From: Mesorhizobium shangrilense
Lineage (GTDB): Bacteria > Pseudomonadota > Alphaproteobacteria > Rhizobiales > Rhizobiaceae
Reading direction: 5' to 3'
Assembly: GCF_040537815.1 (NCBI RefSeq)
Contig: NZ_JBEWSZ010000001.1
Location: forward strand, 992,001 to 1,056,000
Length of the DNA: 64,000 nt
Part shown: in pieces, positions 34,067-44,043 of the stretch
Position numbering within the stretch: position 1 is the first letter of the stretch
Layout of the letters: every line of letters starts with the position of its first letter
The notes under the pieces: generated by a model
The model's input: the letters and a program-made list of their open reading frames with translations, nothing else
What the model was told of the DNA's origin: nothing
The model's database searches: none
Made by a program: the position numbers and the translations under genes

Positions 34067-34109
34067 CAGACTGCCGCAACAACAAGCGTTGCTGCGGCTT
34101 ACTTGTCTG
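34067..34109 (-). promoter_or_regulatory. Stem-loop after the leader peptide, candidate translational attenuator
   Basis: In the minus-strand mRNA, GCCGCAGCAA (34098-34089) pairs with UUGUUGCGGC (34082-34073) in ten of ten positions (one G-U) around a six-base loop, starting immediately after the leader stop codon. An outer CAGAC (34109-34105, overlapping leader codons 7-8) can pair with GUCUG (34071-34067) across an internal loop. A ribosome stalled at codon 8 would cover the outer stem. Nearer the exporter start is a second hairpin, CAAATG-N4-CATTTG. How the exporter's ribosome site would be masked is not obvious. Confidence 0.6.
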
Positions 34110-34128
34110 CTGACTTGCCGGTTCCCAT
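34099..34128 (-). CDS. Nine-residue leader peptide upstream of the phenicol exporter
   Basis: A nine-codon frame encodes MGTGKSADK and ends in TAA. AGGA lies seven bases before the ATG. The attenuator leader of transposon-borne cmlA is MSTSKNADK, and its first eight residues (MSTSKNAD) are known to inhibit peptidyl transferase and stall the ribosome when chloramphenicol is present. Six of nine residues are identical, including the C-terminal ADK, and the other three are small polar or glycine changes. It lies 104 bp before the exporter start on the same strand with a stem-loop directly after it. The match in sequence, length, position and context makes chance unlikely; function is inferred. 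Confidence 0.75.
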   Translation of the reverse strand: MGTGKSADK

Positions 34129-34264
34129 GGCTCTATCCTGAAGTGTCATGCAGTGGTGCACTGCGCGGCAAGCCAGTATCAGGCCAGGCTTGGCTCGGCA
34201 AGCTTCGGGCTTGTTCGGCGCGACCCGACGAGGCTTGGCGCGACGCGATCGGATATCTCCAGGA

Positions 34265-35668
34265 TCAATGCGCCATCGCCGCCTCGAGCGTCCTGAAAAT
34301 CCGATCGTCCGCGGACTGGGCAACGTTGAAGCGCAGGAAGCGGCTGGCGGTCTGGGACAGGCTGAACGCATTGCCGGGCGCCAGCACGATCTTGGCTGAT
34401 AGCGCCCGGCGGGCCACGTCAGCCGCATCGACGCCGTCGGGCAGGCTGCACCACAGAAACAGGCCGGCCGGCTGATCGATCCAGGGGGTGATGCCGATCG
34501 CCCGCAGACGCCCGCTCGTCTCATGCATGGCGCGCGAAAGCCGTGCCCGCAGCAAATCCATGTGCTTGCGGTAGCTGCCGTCCTTCAAAAGGGTGAGTAC
34601 GAGTTCCGATGCAAGCCGCCCGCCGCCGAAGGTCGTGGCGATCTTGAGGTCGGTCAGGCGTTCGATCCAGTCGCGAGGCGCCGCGATGAAGCCGCAGCGG
34701 ACCGAGGCCGACAGCGTCTTGGAAAAGCTGCCGATATGGACGACGCGGCTCAGACCATCGAACGCCGCCAGCCTGGGGGCAGGGGCATGTTCGAAATCGG
34801 CGAAGATATCGTCCTCGACGATGGTCAGTTCGGATTGGTCGGCGAGCTTGAGCAGCCGGTGCGCGGTGACCGGCGACAGGATTGCGCCGGTCGGGTTGTG
34901 GATTGCGGAGTTGGTGATGTAGAGGCGCGGCCGATGCTCGGTGAGCGCCTGCGCGAACAGCTCGATATCCGGCCCTGACGGCGTGTAGGGAACGCTGACC
35001 ACCTTGGCCCGGTGCGCGCGCAGCAGGGCATGGAAATTGAAATAGCAGGGATCGTCGACCAGCACCGTATCGCCGGGTTCGAGCAGCAGCCGGCACAGCA
35101 GGTCGATGGCTTGCGTGCCCGATTCCGTCAGCATGATCTGGTCGGGTGAGGCGTCGATGCCGTGCTCGGCCATACGCCGCGCCAGCAATTGGCGCAGCGG
35201 CGGCAGGCCGAGCGGCGTGCCGTAGTCCGCGAGCGTCACATCATCGGCGCGCGCCACGGTCCGCAGTGCCCGGCGCAACCCGGCCTCCGGCATCCACGAG
35301 GCCGGCAGCCAGCCGCAGCCGGGTTTCAGGACGTCGTCGCCGGCTTCCAGCGATTGGCGCGAAACCCAGAGCGGATCGACCGCACGGTCGAGCCGAGGCC
35401 CGATCTCGGCCAGCGACAAGGGCGCCAGTTGGCCGGCGGCATAGAAGCCAGAGCCCGGCCGCGAGCGGATGGTGCCTTCGGCCGCCAGCCGCTCATAGGC
35501 TTCGACCACGGTGGATTTGGAAACCTGCATGGACTGGGCGAAGGCGCGGATCGACGGCAGTTTCGCGCCTGGCGTCAGCGTGCGCGCCGAAATGCGTTGG
35601 CGAATGGTGGCCATGACGCTTTCGACAAGCGTTGCGCCTCCGTCGAGCCTTATGGCTGGTTCATCCAT
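34265..35668 (-). CDS. MocR-type regulator (GntR winged helix fused to an aminotransferase-like domain)
   Basis: A 467-residue MocR/PdxR-class protein. The GntR winged helix is at residues 12-75 (LVESVMATIRQRISARTLTPGAKLPSIRAFAQSMQVSKSTVVEAYERLAAEGTIRSRPGSGFY). The fold-type I aminotransferase-like domain follows, with the PLP lysine at Lys317 in GSFSKTLSASVRCGF and the cofactor motifs SGTQAIDLL and IHNPTGAIL. Such proteins sense PLP or an amino-compound adduct. It diverges from an EamA exporter, its probable target. The ATG at 35668 fits the domain start; the open frame upstream is the mirror of the exporter gene. Confidence 0.9.
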   Translation of the reverse strand: MDEPAIRLDGGATLVESVMATIRQRISARTLTPGAKLPSIRAFAQSMQVSKSTVVEAYERLAAEGTIRSRPGSGFYAAGQLAPLSLAEIGPRLDRAVDPLWVSRQSLEAGDDVLKPGCGWLPASWMPEAGLRRALRTVARADDVTLADYGTPLGLPPLRQLLARRMAEHGIDASPDQIMLTESGTQAIDLLCRLLLEPGDTVLVDDPCYFNFHALLRAHRAKVVSVPYTPSGPDIELFAQALTEHRPRLYITNSAIHNPTGAILSPVTAHRLLKLADQSELTIVEDDIFADFEHAPAPRLAAFDGLSRVVHIGSFSKTLSASVRCGFIAAPRDWIERLTDLKIATTFGGGRLASELVLTLLKDGSYRKHMDLLRARLSRAMHETSGRLRAIGITPWIDQPAGLFLWCSLPDGVDAADVARRALSAKIVLAPGNAFSLSQTASRFLRFNVAQSADDRIFRTLEAAMAH

Positions 35669-35773
35669 CTGTACTCTCCAGAGGACCATGACAGTTTTAT
35701 CGAATTGTACTGCATTGTCTCTGGTGGCACCATAGGGCAAGCCCGATAGAAGCTCCAACAGAAGGAGCCTGCA

Positions 35774-36637
35774 ATGGACAAGACGGCGAGCGGCTGGGTG
35801 AGCGGATTCATCGGCGTGTTGATCTTCAGTGGGTCGCTGCCGGCGACGCGCGTGGCGGTGATGGATTTCGACCCGATCTTCCTGACCTCCGTCCGGGCCG
35901 CGATAGCCGGCCTGCTTGGTCTGGCGCTTCTGCTCGTCTTTCGCGAGAAGCGCCCGGAGCGGGGAGACCTGCTGTCGCTGGTGATCGTCGCGCTTGGCGT
36001 GGTGGTGGGTTTTCCCTTGCTGACCGCGCTGGCGCTGAAGCACGTTACCTCGGCGCATTCCATCATCTTCGTCGGCCTGCTGCCGCTGGCCACCGCGATC
36101 TTCGGCGTGCTGCGCGGCGGCGACCGTCCTCGCCCGGCGTTCTGGCTGTTCTCGTGCCTGGGCAGCGCGCTGGTGGCCGGTTTTGCCCTTCTGCAGGGGG
36201 TGACGGCCTCGCCGGTCGGCGACGGTCTGATGCTCGCCGCCATCGTCGTATGCGGCCTCGGCTACGCCGAAGGTGCCGCGCTGTCGCGCAAGCTCGGTGG
36301 CTGGCAAGTGATCTGCTGGGCGCTGACGCTGTCGCTGCCGGTCATGCTGGTGCTGACTTTTGCAACGCTGCCGCCCACCTTTGCCGGCGTCGGCTCCAAC
36401 GCCTGGATCGGCCTGGCCTATGTCTCGCTGTTCAGCATGCTGATAGGCTTCGTCTTCTGGTATCGCGGCCTGGCGCAAGGCGGGATCGCCGCTGTCGGAC
36501 AGTTGCAACTGCTGCAGCCGTTCTTCGGTCTCGCGCTGGCTGCGACGCTGCTGCACGAACAGGTCAGTCCCGCCATGGTGGCGGTTGCCTTCGCCGTCGT
36601 GCTTTGCGTCTTCGGCGCGAAGAAGTTTGCGAGGTAG
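35774..36637 (+). CDS. EamA-family (DMT) metabolite exporter
   Basis: A 287-residue protein with ten predicted helices in two EamA repeats (GFIGVLIFSGSLPATRVAVMDFDPIFLTSVRA... and the second half ending LHEQVSPAMVAVAFAVVLCVFGAKKFAR). Members export amino acids or other metabolites; the substrate is unknown. It is divergent from the MocR regulator with 105 bp between starts. That gap contains CCAGAG (35679-35684) and CTCTGG (35719-35724) as a spaced dyad, a possible MocR site. Confidence 0.86.
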   Translation: MDKTASGWVSGFIGVLIFSGSLPATRVAVMDFDPIFLTSVRAAIAGLLGLALLLVFREKRPERGDLLSLVIVALGVVVGFPLLTALALKHVTSAHSIIFVGLLPLATAIFGVLRGGDRPRPAFWLFSCLGSALVAGFALLQGVTASPVGDGLMLAAIVVCGLGYAEGAALSRKLGGWQVICWALTLSLPVMLVLTFATLPPTFAGVGSNAWIGLAYVSLFSMLIGFVFWYRGLAQGGIAAVGQLQLLQPFFGLALAATLLHEQVSPAMVAVAFAVVLCVFGAKKFAR

Positions 36638-36662
36638 AGGGTAGCTCCGACGCCGTTGCCTG

Positions 36663-37703
<1,041 letters not shown>

Positions 37704-37815
37704 CGGCAAACTCCAACCAGATGCAACTTGTGCGTTCAAGCAACGATAGCCGATTCCTGGCTACGCTGACTGAAAATCGATTCGGCCAAGCATCGCCCCG
37801 GGTCGTTAGGCCCCT

Positions 37816-38463
37816 CTATTCGGCATCGATCTGGTTCTGGGGCGCTGCTTTCTGGAAGGCCGGCAGCGCCATACACGCGGCATTGATGCGCGCGATCGTC
37901 GGGTAGGGCGTCATGTCGACGCCGAAGCGGGCGTTGTTGGTGACCTGCGCCGCCAGGCAAATATCGGCCAGTCCAGGCGTATCGCCATGGCAGAATGTTC
38001 CGGCCTCGGCTGACGAAGCCAGAATCTTTTCAAGCGGTTGAAAACCTTCGTTCACCCAGTGGCGGAACCAGTTGGTGACATCCTGGTCGCCGGCGCCGAA
38101 CACGGTGCGCAGCGACGTCAGCACGCGCAGATTGTTCACCGGATGGATGTCGCAGGCAATCATCTGCGCCAGCATCCTGACGCGCGCGCGTCCCAGCGCA
38201 TCCTTGGGCAGCAGCGGCGGCTCGGGCTGGGCTTCGTCGATGAACTCGATGATCGCCAGCGATTGCGTCAGCAGCATGCCCTTCCAGATCAGTGCCGGCA
38301 CCAGCCCTTGCGGATTGACCGCCAGGTAGGCGGGCTCCAGGTGCTCGCCATGGCGCAGATGATGCGGCACGTAGTCGTAGGTCAGGCCCTTCATCTCCAG
38401 CGCGATCCGCACCCGGTAGGATGTGGAGGATCGGTAGTAGTTGTGCAGGACGATATCGCTCAT
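37816..38463 (-). CDS. maiA: Maleylpyruvate/maleylacetoacetate isomerase (zeta-class GST)
   Basis: A 215-residue glutathione transferase. The zeta-class signature is SSTSYRVRIALEMKGL (residues 12-27) with VNPQGLVPALIWKGMLLTQSLAIIEFIDE, and the C-terminal domain contains ACDIHPVNNLRVL and GDTPGLADICLAAQ. These enzymes isomerise maleylpyruvate or maleylacetoacetate to the fumaryl form. Seven bases separate it from the upstream fumarylpyruvate hydrolase gene, which favours the gentisate (maleylpyruvate) route, though homogentisate cannot be excluded. No ring-cleavage dioxygenase is present in the window. Confidence 0.85.
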   Translation of the reverse strand: MSDIVLHNYYRSSTSYRVRIALEMKGLTYDYVPHHLRHGEHLEPAYLAVNPQGLVPALIWKGMLLTQSLAIIEFIDEAQPEPPLLPKDALGRARVRMLAQMIACDIHPVNNLRVLTSLRTVFGAGDQDVTNWFRHWVNEGFQPLEKILASSAEAGTFCHGDTPGLADICLAAQVTNNARFGVDMTPYPTIARINAACMALPAFQKAAPQNQIDAE

Positions 38464-38470
38464 AGCTTGA

Positions 38471-39166
<696 letters not shown>

Positions 39167-39349
39167 GCACGGTCCCTGTTTCAGGCGCTATTTTCAGCAC
39201 ATTTGACCGAATTGAACGACCGGGCAAGGGCATGCCGTTCGAGAAACCGCCGGCTCAGCGTCCAGACAAAGATCGTGATGTACTATTTACCAATAATCTG
39301 GCCATGGTCGCGGGACTATCTTGCGTGAGACCGAACTGAAACGAGTTAC

Positions 39350-40033
39350 ATGACCACAGCCAACGACCGCGCCCGGTTCCTGATCATCGACGATCATCCG
39401 CTGTTTCGCGAGGCGCTGCACAGCGCCGTGCAGATGGCCTATCCGGAGGTCGACACGGTCGAGGCGCGTTCGATCACCGAAGCGCTGGAGCTGCTGGCGG
39501 ACGCAAAACCCTTCGACCTTGCGCTTCTCGACCTCAGCATGCCCGATGTGCATGGTTTTGAGGGCCTGCTGCAGCTCAGGACCCGCTATCCGCGCCTGCC
39601 GGTGGTCATCGTTTCCGGCTACGAGGAGCCGAAGATCATTTCCGAGGCACTGTCCTACGGAGCCGCCGGCTTCATCCCGAAATCGGCGCGCAAGAGCGAT
39701 CTGGCCAATGCCATACGCTCGGTGATGGAAGGCGCCATCTACGTGCCGGAAACCTATGAAGGCCAGCCGCCCGACGCCGACAGCACCGACCGCGCCGAGA
39801 TGGTTCAGCGTCTGTCAACGCTGACGCCGCAGCAATTGCGGGTGCTGCAGATGCTGCGCCAGGGCCTGCTCAACAAGCAGATCGCCTACGAGTTGCAGGT
39901 GGGCGAGACCACGGTGAAGGCGCATGTCTCCGAGATCCTGCGCAAGCTCAATGTCTACAGCCGCACGCAAGCGGTGATCGAGGTTTCGAAGCTGGACAAT
40001 GCGGAGTTGTTTCGGGACCAGGCGGGGTTTTGA
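39350..40033 (+). CDS. NarL/LuxR-type response regulator
   Basis: A 227-residue regulator. The receiver domain (about 9-125) has the phospho-acceptor Asp61 in LALLDLSMPDVHG and a conserved lysine in FIPKSARKS. The LuxR helix-turn-helix is at about 160-220 (LTPQQLRVLQMLRQGLLNKQIAYELQVGETTVKAHVSEILRKLNV). The histidine kinase that lies nearby (40638-41978) is a plausible partner. It is divergent from the fumarylpyruvate hydrolase with 183 bp between. Confidence 0.88.
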   Translation: MTTANDRARFLIIDDHPLFREALHSAVQMAYPEVDTVEARSITEALELLADAKPFDLALLDLSMPDVHGFEGLLQLRTRYPRLPVVIVSGYEEPKIISEALSYGAAGFIPKSARKSDLANAIRSVMEGAIYVPETYEGQPPDADSTDRAEMVQRLSTLTPQQLRVLQMLRQGLLNKQIAYELQVGETTVKAHVSEILRKLNVYSRTQAVIEVSKLDNAELFRDQAGF

Positions 40034-40175
40034 GCCTCTGCTTGTGGGCGCCCGAAGGACGAGCGAGACGCGTGGCTCGCCCCGCGACGCGGGGACAGCG
40101 CGACCTCTTCATCCCGCCAGCGAGATCGAGCACATATGGATGAAAGTGCACTGTCAGCGTAATTTCGGTTTCCCC

Positions 40176-40511
40176 TCAGGGGCTTAATCGCCCTCGTCGA
40201 GCAGCCTCTATCAACTGCCCAATCGTCATTTCATTCCTGGGACGCATTGGCGCTGCTCTCATGTGTAGAAGTTCTAAGATGGTGGGCAAGACCGATAAAA
40301 TGGTGGGCTCGGAGTGGAAATATTTTGAGGGATCAAAACCTGAAACATCCATCGAGAATTCTTTCGACACCTCAAGCAAGACATCGATAGCATCATCGCC
40401 GTCCAGCTTCAGGTCTTGGACAAGTCGGGACTGCGTGGTCATCAGATCACGGCTCAACCCACTGATACGCACAACAATAGAGAACACACGCCCTTCAACA
40501 TCCGCCTGCAT
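40176..40511 (-). CDS. DUF1493 acyl-carrier-like protein lacking the phosphopantetheine serine
   Basis: A 111-residue DUF1493 protein. The core RLVQDLKLDGDDAIDVLLEVSKEFSMDVSGFDPSKYF has the helix pattern of an acyl carrier, but the DSL serine is replaced by DGDD, so no 4'-phosphopantetheine attachment is expected. The C-terminus has MTIGQLIEAARRGR, also typical of the family. Function is unknown. The gene is more AT-rich than its neighbours (for example the stretch around 40300-40380), which suggests later acquisition. It lies 126 bp downstream of the kinase gene on the same strand. Confidence 0.78.
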   Translation of the reverse strand: MQADVEGRVFSIVVRISGLSRDLMTTQSRLVQDLKLDGDDAIDVLLEVSKEFSMDVSGFDPSKYFHSEPTILSVLPTILELLHMRAAPMRPRNEMTIGQLIEAARRGRLSP

Positions 40512-40637
40512 GTCGCTGTCCCTGATAGCGTTGATACGTTCCGTACCCGATTACGGTAGCCCCGACGGCTAGAAGCGATGCTGCAGCATACGGATTGGCT
40601 CCCCCAGCAGGCAATCGACCATCGTGTTAGTCATTCC

Positions 40638-41978
40638 CTAAGCCAGCAAATGCGCCAGCAGCGCCCTCAGCTGCGCCGGCTTCAGCGGCTTGCGCATCAG
40701 TTCGATGCCAGCGGTGCGGGCCGCTTTCGCCACCGCTTCCGAACTGTCGGCGGTGACGATCAGCGCCGGTACGGCGCGGCCGAGATAGTCGCGGACTTCG
40801 GCGATGGTGGCGGTGCCGAGGTCGCCGCCGTCGAGATGCTGGTCGGCGATGACGATGTCAGGCACCCAGTCTGTGTCGCCGAGCAGGTCGAGCGCATCGT
40901 CGGTCGAGGTGGCCGCGCGCACCAGGCATTGCCAGCGCTCGAGCAGGAATGTCATCGCCTGCAGCACGTCGGCGTCATTCTCGACCAGCAGCACCTTGGT
41001 GCCGAACAGTCCGTAGCCGCGCGGCCGCTCCATGTCGGCGGCATTGGCGATAGCGTCGGCGGTGGCGCCGATGCCCACGGGAACGTCGATGTGGAAAATC
41101 GTGCCGCGGCCGACCTTCGACGAGAACGTCACGGGATGGCCGAGCGCTCCAGCCATGCGGCGCACGATGGCGAGGCCGAGGCCCAGGCCACCGCCGGCCA
41201 GTTCGGCATCGGCGGAGTTCGTGCCGCGATGGAATTCTTCGAACACGGCTTCGCGTTGCTCTTCGGGAATGCCGCAGCCGGTATCGGCGACATCGATGCG
41301 GATCGTGTCGCCGCGATGCCTGGTTCCGACCAGCACGCCGCCCGCGCGCGTGTAGCGCAGCGCATTGGAGAGGATGTTCTGCAGGATGCGGCGCAGCAAG
41401 GTGCGGTCCGAACGCACGACCGCGTTCACTGGCCGGAATTTCAGCGACAGGCCCTTCAGTTGCGCCACCGGCAGGAAATCCGAGCGCAGCGACGAGAACA
41501 GCGTCTCCAGGCTGACGTCGCCGATGTCGGGCTGGACGACGCCGGCGTCGAGCTTGGAAATGTCCAGCAATGTGCGAAGCAGGTCCTCCATCGTCTCCAG
41601 CGACCGCTCGACCTGGCGGACCAGTTTTTTGCCCTCGTCGCTGGTCTGCACCTCGGCCAAAGCCGAGACAGAAAGATGCGCGGCATTCAGCGGCTGCAGC
41701 ACGTCATGGCTGGCAGCGGCGAGAAAGCGGGTCTTGGAGAGGTTCGCAAGCTCGGCATTTTCCTTGGCGGCGCTGAGGTCGATGTTCGACTGCTCAAGCC
41801 GGCGCAAGGTCGAATGCAGTTCCTCGGTGCGCGTGCGCACCCGATTCTCCAATGAAATGGCTGTCTGGAACAGCGAGAAGGCATTGCCCTGCTGGTCCAT
41901 GGACCGCTCGACGCGGCCGACCAGCGCGGCATTGATCTTCTTCAGCTTCTCCAGGTCGTTGATGTCCTTCAGCGGCAT
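40638..41978 (-). CDS. Soluble hybrid histidine kinase with C-terminal receiver (NahK-like)
   Basis: A 446-residue kinase without membrane segments. A coiled coil (about 5-85) leads into the phospho-accepting His91 (FLAAASHDVLQPLNAAHL), the N box at 196-210, G1 DTGCGIP at 232-238 and G2 GGGLGLGLAI at 262-271. A receiver domain covers about 328-446 with Asp379 in IADQHLDGG. The H-box ASHDVLQPLN resembles that of NahK-type hybrid kinases. Nine bases separate its start from the stop of a FIST-domain gene; in Pseudomonas and Vibrio such FIST proteins (NosP) bind NO-haem and control the partner kinase. Confidence 0.87.
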   Translation of the reverse strand: MPLKDINDLEKLKKINAALVGRVERSMDQQGNAFSLFQTAISLENRVRTRTEELHSTLRRLEQSNIDLSAAKENAELANLSKTRFLAAASHDVLQPLNAAHLSVSALAEVQTSDEGKKLVRQVERSLETMEDLLRTLLDISKLDAGVVQPDIGDVSLETLFSSLRSDFLPVAQLKGLSLKFRPVNAVVRSDRTLLRRILQNILSNALRYTRAGGVLVGTRHRGDTIRIDVADTGCGIPEEQREAVFEEFHRGTNSADAELAGGGLGLGLAIVRRMAGALGHPVTFSSKVGRGTIFHIDVPVGIGATADAIANAADMERPRGYGLFGTKVLLVENDADVLQAMTFLLERWQCLVRAATSTDDALDLLGDTDWVPDIVIADQHLDGGDLGTATIAEVRDYLGRAVPALIVTADSSEAVAKAARTAGIELMRKPLKPAQLRALLAHLLA

Positions 41979-41987
41979 GCGAATGTC

Positions 41988-43238
41988 CTATTCCGCCGCC
42001 TGGCGTTCGCCGAAGGCGATGCCGGTAAAAGTCTGGTTCAGGTGCATGGAGCGATATTGCTCGCCATAGGTGCCGAAGCCAATGACATTGTTGACCCGGT
42101 AGAGTTCTGAAATGTCGCGGAAAACCTGCCTGTTGCGTGCATCGAGTCGCCGTAGAACACAGTCAAAGCCGAGGATCATATCGATGCCGCCCAGCCTGTC
42201 CTCGACATCCCTAAGGGCGGCCCGGGTCGATTCCACCATGCCCTTGGGCTGGGCAATGGAAAGCACCACGCCATCATCTATGGCGCAGAAGAACGATAGC
42301 GAGCCGTCGGGGTGCATCTTCTGGATCGAGCGGCAGTAATATTCGCCGCCAACCTTCACCACCACCGGGTGCGACGCAAAGCTCAGCGGTGTCAGCGTCT
42401 GCGGGATGATGCCGACGGCAGCGGCATATTCCTCCGCCGCATTGGTCGCGTTGAACTCCCGCACGATGCGGTGGTCGGGGTCGGATGCCGTCACCACCAA
42501 TTTCTCGTCGGTGGGAACGAAATTGTCGGTCTTGAAGACGTGGAAGGGAATTTCGCTGGCGATCAGAACGATGATGGCGCTGTCGGAGGTGACCCTGCCG
42601 TTCGAGATCAGGCGCGTGGTCTCGAATTTCAGATCATCGCCGGCCGAGCCGCCGATCAACGGAATGTCGTCGAGCCCCCAGTGGATGGCTGAAGTTACCG
42701 CTTCCTCGGCATAGGACAGTCCGTCGATGAAGCAGAGCGCAAAGGTGCTTTTGGGCCGCTCTTGGCCAATGCGTGCGCGCAGCGACCGCCTCAGCGCCTC
42801 GACTTCGCCGGTGATCCTGTCCATGCCGGATGAGGACAGGTCGTCGACCATTGCGCTGACGGCAGTGAAAGACTCGGATGGAAGCAGCATGGCCAGCACA
42901 TGGCCATCCTCCAGCCCCTGCGGCGTGATTTCGCCGGCGGTGGAGCAGCCCGCATAGTGCAGTGCCGGCGCATGGGTGCGCAGAGCGTCGGACAGGGCGG
43001 TTGCGTCGATGAGGCTCTGCGAGAAAAACAGCAGCGCGAAGCCGGCATCGATTGCAGCGGCCTCCACGGCGATCGCCTTGGCGAACGCATCCATGTCGGG
43101 CTCGTCCGTGGTGAGCGCCGACAGGCCGCATGCATAGCTAGTCCTTGAACTGGCCAGCGCTTCCTCCGCATTTCCTCGGACGCTCTTTTGTGCACGGCTG
43201 TTTTTAAGTGCTTCGGGCGCGCCGGCGTCAGACAACAT
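41988..43238 (-). CDS. FIST-domain sensor protein (NosP-like)
   Basis: A 416-residue cytoplasmic protein with FIST N (about 35-235: [55 protein letters not shown]) and FIST C (about 245-395: [47 protein letters not shown]). The ATG at 43238 ([13 protein letters not shown]) is preferred; the open frame begins earlier. FIST proteins sense small ligands, and those next to NahK-type kinases bind haem and nitric oxide. The immediate downstream kinase gene makes the same role likely here. No iron ligand can be assigned by eye. Confidence 0.85.
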   Translation of the reverse strand: MLSDAGAPEALKNSRAQKSVRGNAEEALASSRTSYACGLSALTTDEPDMDAFAKAIAVEAAAIDAGFALLFFSQSLIDATALSDALRTHAPALHYAGCSTAGEITPQGLEDGHVLAMLLPSESFTAVSAMVDDLSSSGMDRITGEVEALRRSLRARIGQERPKSTFALCFIDGLSYAEEAVTSAIHWGLDDIPLIGGSAGDDLKFETTRLISNGRVTSDSAIIVLIASEIPFHVFKTDNFVPTDEKLVVTASDPDHRIVREFNATNAAEEYAAAVGIIPQTLTPLSFASHPVVVKVGGEYYCRSIQKMHPDGSLSFFCAIDDGVVLSIAQPKGMVESTRAALRDVEDRLGGIDMILGFDCVLRRLDARNRQVFRDISELYRVNNVIGFGTYGEQYRSMHLNQTFTGIAFGERQAAE

Positions 43239-43433
43239 TGTTGTCTTCAAGCGACGGTTTGGCAATGGGGCGATTGGGGGCCGCGCTCCGCGAGCAGCCA
43301 TGGCCGAAAGTACAATGTGCCGGGTTTCCGCCGCGCTGTTTTTCATGCGTTATGCAGTATAAGAATAACGGATCGCCGAAGCACCAGCATGGCGTCGGCA
43401 CGTGATGACCAAGGTCGTACCCAGGGAGGAATC

Positions 43434-43934
<501 letters not shown>

Positions 43935-43935
43935 G

Positions 43936-44022
43936 GGAATAAGGGAGTAGGGCCGTAGGGCAGCAGGAATTAGCAGCCAGTTTTTTCCTACTGCCTTACT
44001 GCCCTACTCACCTACTGCCTTA
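43936..44022. repeat. Long imperfect inverted repeat of GTAGGGC-like words
   Basis: The left arm (about 43936-43969) is built of GGGAGTAGGGC and GTAGGGCAGCAGGAA. The right arm (about 43986-44022) is its approximate complement, with TTCCTACTGCCTTACTGCCC and CTACTGCCTTAC. A 16-base loop lies between. Each arm is itself made of degenerate seven- to eight-base repeats. It fills the coxS-coxL gap and resembles a dispersed intergenic repeat family more than an operator. Confidence 0.65.
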
Positions 44023-44043
44023 CAATTTCGGGAGGAATTTCTG

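Noticed and set aside
34132-34524. Longer open frame upstream of and including the leader peptide
   Set aside because: It overlaps the MocR gene in another frame and lacks motifs. Only the last nine codons have their own ribosome site and match a known leader.
43936-44022. GTAGGGC-type repeats considered as a CRISPR array
   Set aside because: The units are short and degenerate, have no spacers of uniform length, and form an inverted rather than direct repeat; no cas genes are present.
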